From Actinomycetota bacterium (lineage in GTDB: Bacteria; Actinomycetota; Acidimicrobiia; Acidimicrobiales; Microtrichaceae), in the NCBI GenBank assembly GCA_963169245.1, contig CAUJEC010000057.1, positions 1 to 46,399 of the forward strand: a stretch of 46,399 nt of DNA, read 5' to 3'. A program made the position numbers and the translations under genes. Of the stretch, positions 8,679 through 16,327 are shown one piece after another. Positions within the stretch are counted from its first letter, which is position 1. Each line of letters starts with the position of its first letter. The notes below the pieces were generated by a model. That model was not told the origin of the DNA and did no database searches. It worked only from the letters and a program-made list of their open reading frames with translations.

Positions 8679-10101
8679 GCTCCTCTCGGCCGCGCTTGGC
8701 GCCGTCGGCGGCTCTGCACTCGGGGACTCTGTACTTGGCGACTCCGCAGTCGGTGCTGCTGGCCTGGGGGTCGACGTCGGCGGCCCGGTCGAGATCAACG
8801 ATCTTCGCCGCCTGAGCGGCGGGGCGTCGCGCGAAACGTGGTCGTTCAACGCTCTGGGTCGCCCGCTCATCCTGCGCCGTGACCCGCCGGGTCGACCGAG
8901 CCCCGTGGGTGTGATGCGCAACGAGGCGCAGGTGATCCGGGCTTGTCATCGAGCCGGCCTGGCCGTGCCCGAGGTGCTCCTGTTCAACGAGGGTGAACAG
9001 TTGGGCACTGCGGGGATCGTGATGTCGGCTGTGAAGGGCGAGACGATCCCCAGAAGGATCCTTCGTGACGACGAGTTCGAAACTGCGCGTTCGCTCCTGT
9101 GCGGGCAGGTGGCGGAGTTCATGGCCGGGCTGCATTCGATCGATCCGCACGAGGTTCCCGGAGTGAGCGAAACCGATGAGCTCACCAATTACCGTGTCGG
9201 ATACAGCATGCTCATTGACCGAAGCGCCGTGTTCGAAAGGGCTTTCGACTGGCTCGAGTCGACTCGGCTGCCCCCCGGTCGCCTGAGCGTGGTTCATGGC
9301 GACCTTCGCATGGGAAACATCATTGTCGACGCCGATGGGCTCGGCGCGGTGATCGATTGGGAACTCATGCACCTGGGTGACCCGATCGAGGATCTGGCGT
9401 GGTTCTGTGTGAAGGCATGGCGTTTCGGGTCACCGCTCGGTGCCGGCGGCGTTGGTGAGATCGAGTACTTCCTGAGCGTGTACGAGCAGGCATCAGGCGC
9501 CGAGGTCGACCGAGACCGCTTCCACTGGTGGCTGGTTCAGAAGACCCTCACATGGGGAGTGATTGCAATGGGTCAGGCATTCGCCCACCTGAGCGGGGCG
9601 GTCAGGTCTCATGAACTCGCGGCCATCGGTAGACGTGTGGCGGAACAGGAATGGGATCTGATCGAACTTCTTGCTCCGCAGAGCGCGGCGGGGGCTCTGG
9701 CCGCGTCGCCCCTGGGCATTGAACCTGAAGTCGTGCTCGGCGAGGCGGATGACGACCCGGGGGTGTTCGGTAGACCAACTGCCCGAGAAATACTCGTAGC
9801 GGTCCGCGATTTCCTGGACAACGACGTAGTAGCACAGACCGAGGGCAGACTGTCCTACAACATCAGGGTTGCAGCGAAGATGCTCGCGATTGTCGAGCGT
9901 CAGATCGCTGCGGTCGATTCGGGCTTTGTTGACGCACTCGTGCAAGACCCTGACTCCCTCGGGCAGGAGAAAGTTGCTGCGACCGACGAGTCGGCAGTTA
10001 CGGGGTTGACGAACGTCGCCGACGACTCATGGGATCGCCTCGCTCGATCGACGTTGGTGAAGTTGTCCGTTGCGAACCCGCGATATGTGCTCCCCGGCTG
10101 A
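8644..10101 (+). CDS. APH-fold phosphotransferase with C-terminal DUF6285-like domain
   Basis: 485 aa from the ATG at 8644, inside the 3' end of the preceding gene. The kinase core has the ATP-site region LSGGASRETWSF with a strand carrying RRDPPG, then VVHGDLRMGNIIVD as catalytic loop and AVIDWELMHLGDPIEDLAW as the metal-binding segment. This is the ACAD10/FadE36-like branch of aminoglycoside phosphotransferase relatives, not a typical resistance enzyme. From about residue 375 a separate domain begins with RPTAREILVAVRDFLDND and SYNIRVAAKMLAIVERQI, matching my memory of DUF6285, often encoded next to these kinases; here it is fused. Relatives phosphorylate hydroxyacyl or sterol intermediates before beta-oxidation; the substrate here is unknown. 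A short G/D/S/A-rich repeat lies in residues 15-40. Confidence 0.8.
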   Translation: MASQSEPIQVSELLSAALGAVGGSALGDSVLGDSAVGAAGLGVDVGGPVEINDLRRLSGGASRETWSFNALGRPLILRRDPPGRPSPVGVMRNEAQVIRACHRAGLAVPEVLLFNEGEQLGTAGIVMSAVKGETIPRRILRDDEFETARSLLCGQVAEFMAGLHSIDPHEVPGVSETDELTNYRVGYSMLIDRSAVFERAFDWLESTRLPPGRLSVVHGDLRMGNIIVDADGLGAVIDWELMHLGDPIEDLAWFCVKAWRFGSPLGAGGVGEIEYFLSVYEQASGAEVDRDRFHWWLVQKTLTWGVIAMGQAFAHLSGAVRSHELAAIGRRVAEQEWDLIELLAPQSAAGALAASPLGIEPEVVLGEADDDPGVFGRPTAREILVAVRDFLDNDVVAQTEGRLSYNIRVAAKMLAIVERQIAAVDSGFVDALVQDPDSLGQEKVAATDESAVTGLTNVADDSWDRLARSTLVKLSVANPRYVLPG

Positions 10102-10338
10102 ATTCACAGCAGGCGATTCCGAGTACAGGCGACGCTCATTGGTAGTATCGGTCCCGTCAATCTGACCGGTTCACGCGTCGAGAGGTGTCGTCGCTGCCAT
10201 TCGGTCTGGTGCACAAGGTGAAAGCCTGAGCCCGACCACGTGGAAATTCGGTGGAACGTTCGGTCAGTCCAGTCTTGTAGCGGTGTTGCCTCTTGTGCCG
10301 ATCAGAGCGGGTGAATCTCATCGGTGTGCCGATGGGTT
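10102..10338 (+). promoter_or_regulatory. Leader region of the DEAD-box helicase gene
   Basis: 237 bases without a gene precede the helicase. A TAGTAT hexamer near 10142-10147 is a plausible -10 element, which would give an untranslated leader of nearly 190 bases. Long structured leaders are common in front of cold-shock RNA helicases that control their own mRNA. Nothing here matches a riboswitch family I know, and no strong Shine-Dalgarno is visible before 10339. Confidence 0.3.
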
Positions 10339-11988
10339 ATGGCCCTCAGCCAGTCGGAGAACCAAGTGTCAACACATCCATCATCACTATCCCGGTCGTC
10401 GCGCGACCGTTCAACAAACAGCCGGACGGGTTCAGATGGCGACTCTAATGACGAGCCATCCTCTGATCGTTTCGATTCGCTCGGACTTCCGGACTCAATG
10501 GTTCGATCACTTGCGGACCGAGGGATCGAAACGGCGTTCCCGATCCAGCTGGCGACGATTCCGCCGGCGCTCGCAGGTCGCGATGTCTGTGGACGTGCAC
10601 CAACGGGTTCGGGCAAGACCCTCGCCTTTGGAATACCTGCAGTGTTGCGGGTCAAACGGGCCAAGCCCCACCGCCCTCGAGCTCTGGTGCTGGCGCCGAC
10701 CCGTGAATTGGCCGCACAGATATGTGACGAGTTGCGGATGCTCGCGGACCGGGATCAGTCGGTCGAGTCCTTCTACGGGGGAGTCCGTTTCGGTAACCAG
10801 GTCCGAGCGCTCAAGGCAGGAGTGGACATAGCGGTCGCGTGTCCCGGGCGGATGGCCGACCTGATCAATCAGGGCCATGTCGACCTCCGCGATGTCGATC
10901 TGGTGGTTCTCGACGAAGCAGACCGTATGGCCGACATGGGCTTCCTGCCAGAGGTCAGACGACTGCTCGATGCCTGTTCGAAGAAGCGTCAGACGCTCCT
11001 CTTCTCGGCGACTCTGGATGGCGACGTCGACGTGATCGTCAAGGGCTACATGACTAATCCGGTGCGTCACGAGGAGGCCGGAGCCGACCCCGATGGCCCT
11101 ACTGCGGAGCACGTGTTCTGGCAGATCGAACGACCTGATCGCATAGGTATGGCCACACAGATCGTGGCAAAGGTCGGACCGACGGTCGTGTTCTGTCGGA
11201 CCAAGCGTGGCGCCGATCGTGTTGCAAAGCAGATGAGGACACGGGGCGTATCTGCGGTCGCTATTCACGGTGACCGGAGCCAGAACCAACGTGAACGTGC
11301 GCTGGAGGACTTCCGGAGCGGTGACGCCCGCGCCATCGTCGCCACCGACGTTGCGGCTCGCGGTATTCACGTCGACGGGGTCGAGTGCGTTATCCATTTC
11401 GATCCGACAGATGACCCAAAGGACTACGTCCACCGTTCGGGTCGAACCGGTCGTGCCGGCAATGCAGGCGTTGTTATCAGTTTCGTTCCGAACGAGATGC
11501 GACGCGACCTGGTCCGCCAGCAGAAGAGCATCGGTCGTGAGATCCAGATCGTCGCCCCGGATGTGGCGAACCTGACCGAGGGGGAGCCACAACGCGCACC
11601 CAGGAAGGTCCATTCGGGCGACCGAAACGATCAGAGGCGGGATCGACGTGACAAGGAGCGTTCGTCGAACGGATCATCTGGTCGCAACAGGCCGGGAGGT
11701 TCCAAGCCCAAGGGTGCTGGGCCAAGCGGCTCCAAGCCCCGTGGTCCAAAGCCAGTCGGAGCAAAGCCGAACGGAGTAAAGCCGAACGGAGCAAAGGCGA
11801 ACGGTCCCAGGCCCGGTGGTTCCAAGTCGAACGGTTCCAAGCCGAACGGTTCCAAGCCGAACGGTGCCAAGGCGAACGGTGCCAAGGCGGGCAGTGCGAA
11901 GTCACGTGGCGGGAAGTCCGGTGGCCCAAGGTCCAATGGACCACGGCCCGGCGTTCACAAGGCGCGTCGGACTTCGTCCCCTCGCTGA
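10339..11988 (+). CDS. DEAD-box ATP-dependent RNA helicase with basic repeat tail
   Basis: 549 aa from the ATG at 10339; a GTG at 10324 is possible. The motifs are ordered as expected: Q-motif region FDSLGLP to AFPIQ (45-70), APTGSGKT (87-94), PTRELA, DEAD (192-195), SAT (223-225), ARGIHVDGV and HRSGRTGRAG. After about residue 410 comes a charged linker, then roughly 110 residues of low-complexity G/S/K/P/N repeats (units such as GSKPNG and GAKANG) encoded by near-identical 15-18 bp DNA repeats. Such tails bind RNA non-specifically and can promote condensates. Likely roles are ribosome assembly, mRNA decay or cold adaptation. The next gene starts 57 bp downstream. Confidence 0.95.
   Translation: MALSQSENQVSTHPSSLSRSSRDRSTNSRTGSDGDSNDEPSSDRFDSLGLPDSMVRSLADRGIETAFPIQLATIPPALAGRDVCGRAPTGSGKTLAFGIPAVLRVKRAKPHRPRALVLAPTRELAAQICDELRMLADRDQSVESFYGGVRFGNQVRALKAGVDIAVACPGRMADLINQGHVDLRDVDLVVLDEADRMADMGFLPEVRRLLDACSKKRQTLLFSATLDGDVDVIVKGYMTNPVRHEEAGADPDGPTAEHVFWQIERPDRIGMATQIVAKVGPTVVFCRTKRGADRVAKQMRTRGVSAVAIHGDRSQNQRERALEDFRSGDARAIVATDVAARGIHVDGVECVIHFDPTDDPKDYVHRSGRTGRAGNAGVVISFVPNEMRRDLVRQQKSIGREIQIVAPDVANLTEGEPQRAPRKVHSGDRNDQRRDRRDKERSSNGSSGRNRPGGSKPKGAGPSGSKPRGPKPVGAKPNGVKPNGAKANGPRPGGSKSNGSKPNGSKPNGAKANGAKAGSAKSRGGKSGGPRSNGPRPGVHKARRTSSPR
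11695..11890 (+). repeat. Degenerate 15-18 bp tandem repeats in the helicase tail
   Basis: The coding strand repeats units like GGTTCCAAGCCGAACG and GGTGCCAAGGCGAACG, with variants using GGAGCAAAGCCG. They encode alternating GSKPNG, GAKPNG and GAKANG blocks. Near-identical copies are densest at 11755-11880, and such repeats are prone to expansion and contraction. They lie wholly within the helicase coding frame. Confidence 0.75.
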
Positions 11989-12045
11989 ATCGTCCTCCTG
12001 CTGAGCAGTTCGAGTCCGAGTCGTCTGAGTCTGAGTCAATCAACT

Positions 12046-12792
12046 GTGTTTGAGGGCGCCGAGCCGAAGCAGGGCAGAACGATCCACCCCTGGCAGGCGG
12101 CCACAGGCATGATCGCCGTGATTGTGCTGGCCTGCATCGCTGCTGGTTCCATCCAGTTCATCAATGGGCGTTCTCGGACCAATCAGGCTCGCGAGGCCAA
12201 CGCAGAACTTGCCGAACATCTTCTGGTCGCGAGAAGAGCGGCTGACTCCTTTGCTGAGACAGTTGCGACCGCCAACCAGCAGATGGAGATTGTCGGATCA
12301 GTGATCCGGGTGGCCGCCAATGCCCTCGAGGAGTTCCCGCCTGAGCAACGGGTAGCTCTCAGCAGCAGCGTCACAGTGGTGGACCGATTGACTGTCAGTC
12401 AACCGGAGGTCGAACTGAGTCCAGAGTTCCGCTCGCTCCAACTGACTATTGACCGCTACCGGAGCGATCCCGAAGGCGCAGCGTCCGCGGTTAGGGCGGA
12501 GAAGGAGCGGCTGGGTGTGCTCGCCCAGCAGATGAGTGATGATCAGGTCGCGTTGTCTCAGGCGGTGAATGGGTTTGACCAACAGGTTCTGGAGTTCGCG
12601 AAGGGTACTGCCGCGGAGGGCGAGCAGGTGCTCAAAGTGAGTGCTATGGCTGACGAGTCAGTTCACAGTGAGGCTGCGAACCGACTGAATGCTGTTATCT
12701 CGGACCTTTCGAAGGTGACCGACCCTGCTCAGGTAGCTCCGTTGTTGGAGTCCTACGTCGAGGCCGTGACACAGGTTCGGGCGTTACGCTGA
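12046..12792 (+). CDS. Membrane-anchored coiled-coil protein, function unknown
   Basis: 248 aa from a GTG at 12046, 57 bp after the helicase stop. A short cytoplasmic N-terminus is followed by one hydrophobic segment (about 18-38). The rest is a long alanine/glutamate-rich region predicted to be mostly helical, with heptad-like spacing (for example 45-100 and 150-245). There is no signal cleavage site, so it is probably a type II membrane protein with an extracytoplasmic helical domain. I recognise no family. It could be cotranscribed with the helicase but no functional link is evident. Confidence 0.6.
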   Translation: MFEGAEPKQGRTIHPWQAATGMIAVIVLACIAAGSIQFINGRSRTNQAREANAELAEHLLVARRAADSFAETVATANQQMEIVGSVIRVAANALEEFPPEQRVALSSSVTVVDRLTVSQPEVELSPEFRSLQLTIDRYRSDPEGAASAVRAEKERLGVLAQQMSDDQVALSQAVNGFDQQVLEFAKGTAAEGEQVLKVSAMADESVHSEAANRLNAVISDLSKVTDPAQVAPLLESYVEAVTQVRALR

Positions 12793-12833
12793 CGAACAAG
12801 GCCGACACGGCGGGGCTCACGCAAGTCCGGGCG

Positions 12834-13646
12834 CTACTTGCGAAGCTTGGGGTGACGGCTGGCGAGGATCGGCATGAGTAGATCCTTGGGTGCCATATGG
12901 CCAAAGGCCGCCGTCAACCTTCCGGGCAGTCCCGGTATCACAACCGTCTTGCCGGATGCCATCGCATCCACGCCGCATCGGGCGACGTCTTCGGCCGTCT
13001 CCCACATGAAGCCGGGCATTGCCGATTCCGCCTCGCGATCGGATATCCCGGCAGCCTCGTTGAAGCCTGTCCTGACTGGTCCCGGGCAAAGTGCCGTGGC
13101 GGTTACGTGCGTTCCTCGAAGCTCACCGCTGAGCGCTCGCGTGTAGGACAGGACGAATGCCTTGGATGCCGCATATCCGGCTTGACCCGGAAGAGGCTGG
13201 AACGCCGCAGTGGAGGCGACATTCAACACAGCGCCGCTTCGCCGCTCAACCATCCCCGGAAGAAACCTGGTGCACAGTTCCGCCACCGCGACGACATCGA
13301 GTTCGATCATGTTGAGTTCTGCATGTGGATTCGCCTTGTGCACTGGACCCATTGTCGACAGGCCAGCGTTGTTGACAAGGATGCTCACCACCTTGCCCTG
13401 TGCCTTCACCAGATCGGCGAGTTCAGCACGCGCCTCACCATCGGCGAGGTCCAGGGGAATCACGTCGGCCTCGACTCCGAGTTCACGAAGTTCCTTGGCA
13501 AGGTCTGCCAGCTTGCCGGCTGAGCGGGCCACGAGTGTGACGTTGTGACCTCGTCGGGCAAGTTCTCGTGCGATCTCGGTCCCGATGCCGGAGGAGGCCC
13601 CGGTGACCAACGCCGTCAGGTCTGAACGCGGAGGTGGTAACGCCAT
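12834..13646 (-). CDS. Short-chain dehydrogenase/reductase
   Basis: 270 aa, a classical SDR. It has the cofactor motif TGASSGIG (15-22), NNAG (93-96), Ser145 and the catalytic YAASK (Tyr158, Lys162). An arginine in VARS after strand 2 suggests NADP(H) preference. The C-terminal part (GLPGRLTAAFGHMAPKDLLM) resembles mycobacterial SDRs of the Rv2509/YqjQ-like group, linked to lipid metabolism, but the substrate cannot be read from sequence. It is convergent with the coiled-coil gene (41 bp apart) and 51 bp downstream of a second SDR on the same strand. Confidence 0.9.
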   Translation of the reverse strand: MALPPPRSDLTALVTGASSGIGTEIARELARRGHNVTLVARSAGKLADLAKELRELGVEADVIPLDLADGEARAELADLVKAQGKVVSILVNNAGLSTMGPVHKANPHAELNMIELDVVAVAELCTRFLPGMVERRSGAVLNVASTAAFQPLPGQAGYAASKAFVLSYTRALSGELRGTHVTATALCPGPVRTGFNEAAGISDREAESAMPGFMWETAEDVARCGVDAMASGKTVVIPGLPGRLTAAFGHMAPKDLLMPILASRHPKLRK

Positions 13647-13697
13647 GTCACGACGCTACCTGTAACCGAGTAGGCAAATGAATCGTCCGAAGCCCGT

Positions 13698-14480
13698 TTA
13701 GGACCGGTGGGTCACTGCAACCGTTGCCTGATCCCGAGGCAGCAGGAGCGTCGTCGCCAGGTTCACATGCGGTGGCCTCGTCACGATGAACGCAATGAGG
13801 TCTGCGACGTCAAGTGCGCTCAACGGAGTCAGACCCTCATAGACAGCGTCGGCTCTGTCCTGATCTCCGTCGAATCGAACGACCGAGAACTCGGTCTCGA
13901 CCAGGCCGGGCTGCACCTCGCTCACCCGTATTGGTAACCCGACGGTCTCCTGTCGCAGTACCTCGCAGAACGAATGCTGGGCCGCCTTCGCAGCGTTGTA
14001 TCCAGCTCCTCCCCGATAGAACTCGATACCTGCGATCGAACCGACCACCACAACATGGCCGTTGCCGGAGTCGGTCAACTTGTCTAGAAGGCCTTTGGTC
14101 AGGCGCAGTGTTCCCAACAGGTTCGTGTCGTACATGGTCTGCCATTTGGCGATATCGGCGGTCGCGATCGGGTCGACTCCCAGGGCCCCTCCAGCGTTGT
14201 TGATGAGCACGTGGCATTCGGGAATCGATGCCACGAAGTGATTCACGGAGCCGTCGTCGGTCACGTCGAGCTGGTGGACAGCCACAGGCCCGGGGCACTG
14301 CTTGGCAACTTCGGACAGTCGCTCCACTCGTCTGGCTCCGATCACCACGTCGAACCCAATAGTTGATAACGCAATGGCTGTTGCTGCACCGATTCCGGAT
14401 GATGCGCCGGAAACAACGGCTGTTCCGAGAGAACCCACTGATCCCAATGGGGTAGTTGGCGCGGCTGGATTCTGTGTCAT
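13698..14480 (-). CDS. Short-chain dehydrogenase/reductase
   Basis: 260 aa from the ATG at 14480, which has GAGGAG immediately upstream. The same frame is open further, to 14720, but that part is antisense to a better-looking small gene at 14586-14741, so I reject the longer form. Motifs: SGASSGIG (24-31), NNAG (94-97), Ser148, YNAAK (Tyr161, Lys165). It is YdfG/serine-dehydrogenase-like in the SDR superfamily; the specific substrate is unknown. It may be cotranscribed with the SDR at 12834-13646, from which it is separated by 51 bp. Confidence 0.88.
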   Translation of the reverse strand: MTQNPAAPTTPLGSVGSLGTAVVSGASSGIGAATAIALSTIGFDVVIGARRVERLSEVAKQCPGPVAVHQLDVTDDGSVNHFVASIPECHVLINNAGGALGVDPIATADIAKWQTMYDTNLLGTLRLTKGLLDKLTDSGNGHVVVVGSIAGIEFYRGGAGYNAAKAAQHSFCEVLRQETVGLPIRVSEVQPGLVETEFSVVRFDGDQDRADAVYEGLTPLSALDVADLIAFIVTRPPHVNLATTLLLPRDQATVAVTHRS

Positions 14481-14585
14481 CTCCTCAGCCTCCCACGCTC
14501 GACCGGTGAACGCGAGGAGCATCTGGTCCACTGGAGTCTGATCCGGAGCCCGAGCAACTGTCGTATGGCTGTCTATTGTTGAGAA

Positions 14586-14741
14586 ATGGCCAGTCGAAGC
14601 GCCGGACTGTTGTTGTATTGGTTCGCCGAGGTCGACCGAGCAGCTTGGTTCGACGTCGAATCTGCACGCACCAAGTTGACTCCCGCCCAGATCGAGTTCC
14701 TCGATCGGCTCTATGTCCACCTTTCCCGAACAGGGATGTGA
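14586..14741 (+). CDS. Small conserved-looking protein, 51 aa
   Basis: A 51-codon frame, ATG at 14586 to TGA at 14739-14741. It reads MASRSAGLLLYWFAEVDR, then an AAWFDVESARTKLTPAQIEF stretch and LDRLYVHLSRTG. The composition is protein-like, with aromatic residues and an LTPAQIEFLDRLY helix, unlike random GC-rich shadows. It is divergent from the SDR (start 14480) with about 105 bp between and just upstream of the convergent lipoprotein gene ending at 14770. I do not recognise a family; the GAGAA just upstream is a weak ribosome binding site. Confidence 0.5.
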   Translation: MASRSAGLLLYWFAEVDRAAWFDVESARTKLTPAQIEFLDRLYVHLSRTGM

Positions 14742-14769
14742 TGAGTGTGCGGTCCCCAGTGCGTGACCC

Positions 14770-15876
14770 TCAGTTCGTCACCGGGGAGCACTCGTCGCAG
14801 CGTTCATCATCGACCTTCTTGCCCTCGACTATCCCGCCGAGCCAAACCGTGAGCTTCTCGTTTGCGATCTTGGCGTCGTAGAAGCCTTCCCCGAGAATCG
14901 TGTGTTCCGTACCGGAGTTGATCCACACGTTCATCTTGGCGCCGCTGTCCCGGATCATCTGCTCGTTGGCGGAGATCGCGTTGATGAGCGGTTCGTCTGT
15001 GAGTCCGGCCAGCTCGTTGAACTGTTCCTGTACCTCGTCAGCAGCATGGTCGATCCGGACGAAGGTGATTTCCGGATCGTGTTTGGACGCCTGCACAGCC
15101 ATTCCCGGCAGGGACCATTCCGGCGTGCCCGGTTCTGGAGCGTTCGGCCAGGCGGGGATGGTGGAGTTGATTCCCCAGAGGGAACCGATCGCAAGTGTCA
15201 CGCCCGGATTGGCTGGATACCCGCCGGCGGCATCGGCGATGTTGACAATGTTCGCCTTGGGGAACAGATCGGACGCAAGCCCTGCATATAACGGCGAACC
15301 AGCAGCTCCGGCGCTGCTACCGGCAACGACCACCTCGGTGGCATCGGGGAACATCGAGGCAGTTGATGTGAACGCGGCCATTCCGTTGACTGCGCCGACA
15401 TGTCGGATCAGGGTGCCGTCCCCGTAGTCGTGAATGACGGTTCCGAGGTGCAGGTCGCCGGTGCAGTAGGGGACCGCTACCACCGAGTAGTCGGCAAATG
15501 GGTTCTCGGGGTTGGAGAAGTCGAAGATTCCGTCCGTCGGGCTCGAATCATCGGACAGGTTCGCAGTGAATGTGGGCTTTGTGGCGCAAGTTTCCTTGCT
15601 GAAGCAAGCGCCGCCGCCATAGAGGAAGAACAGCACCTTCTTGGGATTGGCCCGTCGGATCCAGAAATGGAACTCGGACCCGTCGCTGCACGCACACGGG
15701 CGAGGGGCCAGGACCTTCTCCCATTTGACCTCTTTGACGTTGCCGGATTCGGTGTTCGCCCCGGCTCCAACCACGGTCGTGGTGGAGGCAGACGAGCCGG
15801 AACCCGAGGAACATCCGGCGAGAAGGGCGGCGGCTGCCACCACAACCGCGATCTTGAATCTTGGTCCTGCTGTCAT
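14770..15876 (-). CDS. Pectin acetylesterase-like lipoprotein (alpha/beta hydrolase)
   Basis: 368 aa from the ATG at 15876, which has GAGGAGAA six bases upstream. The N-terminus is a lipoprotein signal ending in LLAGC (Cys22), so the enzyme is tethered outside the membrane. FFLYGGGACFS (about 83-93) forms the oxyanion region and GSSAG (186-190, Ser188) is the nucleophile elbow. A histidine in SGTEHTILGEG completes the likely triad. This layout matches the pectinacetylesterase/NOTUM family, whose bacterial members hydrolyse acetyl or other acyl esters. The actual substrate (polysaccharide acetyl groups, lipids) is not known. Six or more cysteines, including a C-terminal CDEC, may form disulfides. 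The small amphi-Trp gene lies 52 bp upstream on the same strand. Confidence 0.8.
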   Translation of the reverse strand: MTAGPRFKIAVVVAAAALLAGCSSGSGSSASTTTVVGAGANTESGNVKEVKWEKVLAPRPCACSDGSEFHFWIRRANPKKVLFFLYGGGACFSKETCATKPTFTANLSDDSSPTDGIFDFSNPENPFADYSVVAVPYCTGDLHLGTVIHDYGDGTLIRHVGAVNGMAAFTSTASMFPDATEVVVAGSSAGAAGSPLYAGLASDLFPKANIVNIADAAGGYPANPGVTLAIGSLWGINSTIPAWPNAPEPGTPEWSLPGMAVQASKHDPEITFVRIDHAADEVQEQFNELAGLTDEPLINAISANEQMIRDSGAKMNVWINSGTEHTILGEGFYDAKIANEKLTVWLGGIVEGKKVDDERCDECSPVTN

Positions 15877-15928
15877 TCGGGTTCTCCTCACCTCAGTCGA
15901 TCCCGTCGGTCCGGTCGGCCGAGATCGC

Positions 15929-16144
15929 CTACCAGCTGATCTCGAACTCGATCTCGTTCTTGTCGCCGATCTCGACTTCGAGCTTGATCTCGACCTCGTC
16001 GGGTACGTCCACGGTGAATCTTCGACCGTCGTCCTCGAACGCAACCTGGTTATGGCGCGAGAGCTGATCGGCAAGCTCACGCAGACGCTCAGCCGCTGCC
16101 TCACGGGAGAGCTTTTCTTCTTTGGAGTAGTCGATAAGACCCAT
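15929..16144 (-). CDS. Amphi-Trp domain protein
   Basis: 71 aa from the ATG at 16144 (AGGAAG five bases upstream); a longer in-frame start at 16192 is less likely. The sequence has SKEEKLSREAAAERLRELAD as the amphipathic helix, then an alternating acidic strand region (VDVPDEVEIKLEVEIGD) ending in EFEISW, the defining C-terminal tryptophan. The family is small, common in actinobacteria and archaea, and has no established function. It is transcribed toward the acetylesterase-like gene. Confidence 0.75.
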   Translation of the reverse strand: MGLIDYSKEEKLSREAAAERLRELADQLSRHNQVAFEDDGRRFTVDVPDEVEIKLEVEIGDKNEIEFEISW

Positions 16145-16215
16145 GTGTTCTTCCTGACGTCGGAGTGTGTTCCGCAGATTGTGCCTCAACAAGGGCCTTC
16201 ACAGAATGCATTTCC

Positions 16216-16269
16216 GTCAGTCGGTTGCGGTTATCACGACAATGCTCCCGATAAGCGCAACCAACTGAC
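16216..16269. repeat. Long inverted repeat (20-bp arms, 14-bp spacer), copy 1
   Basis: The left arm 16216-16235 (GTCAGTCGGTTGCGGTTATC) and the right arm 16250-16269 pair at 18 of 20 positions. It lies between the divergent amphi-Trp gene (start 16144) and the lipoprotein gene (start 16328). The core GGTTGC ... GCAACCAACT recurs at 20193-20241 with nearly the same distance between arms. It could be an operator, a structured RNA or a mobile REP-like element. Confidence 0.7.
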
Positions 16270-16327
16270 AGTGCGGTGATGGTGAAATCAGCGGTCTCGG
16301 GGACGCTATGGGGAATACGATTCACAT

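Noticed and set aside
8644-10101. Aminoglycoside resistance gene
   Set aside because: The APH fold is of the ACAD10-like branch with a DUF6285-like domain and lipid-type neighbours, not a resistance context.
11695-11890. CRISPR-like regularly spaced repeats
   Set aside because: Units are contiguous, in frame and encode the helicase tail; there are no unique spacers.
14481-14720. 80-residue N-terminal extension of the SDR at 13698
   Set aside because: No SDR-like content; antisense to the better-looking small gene at 14586-14741, and a ribosome site lies at the inner ATG 14480.
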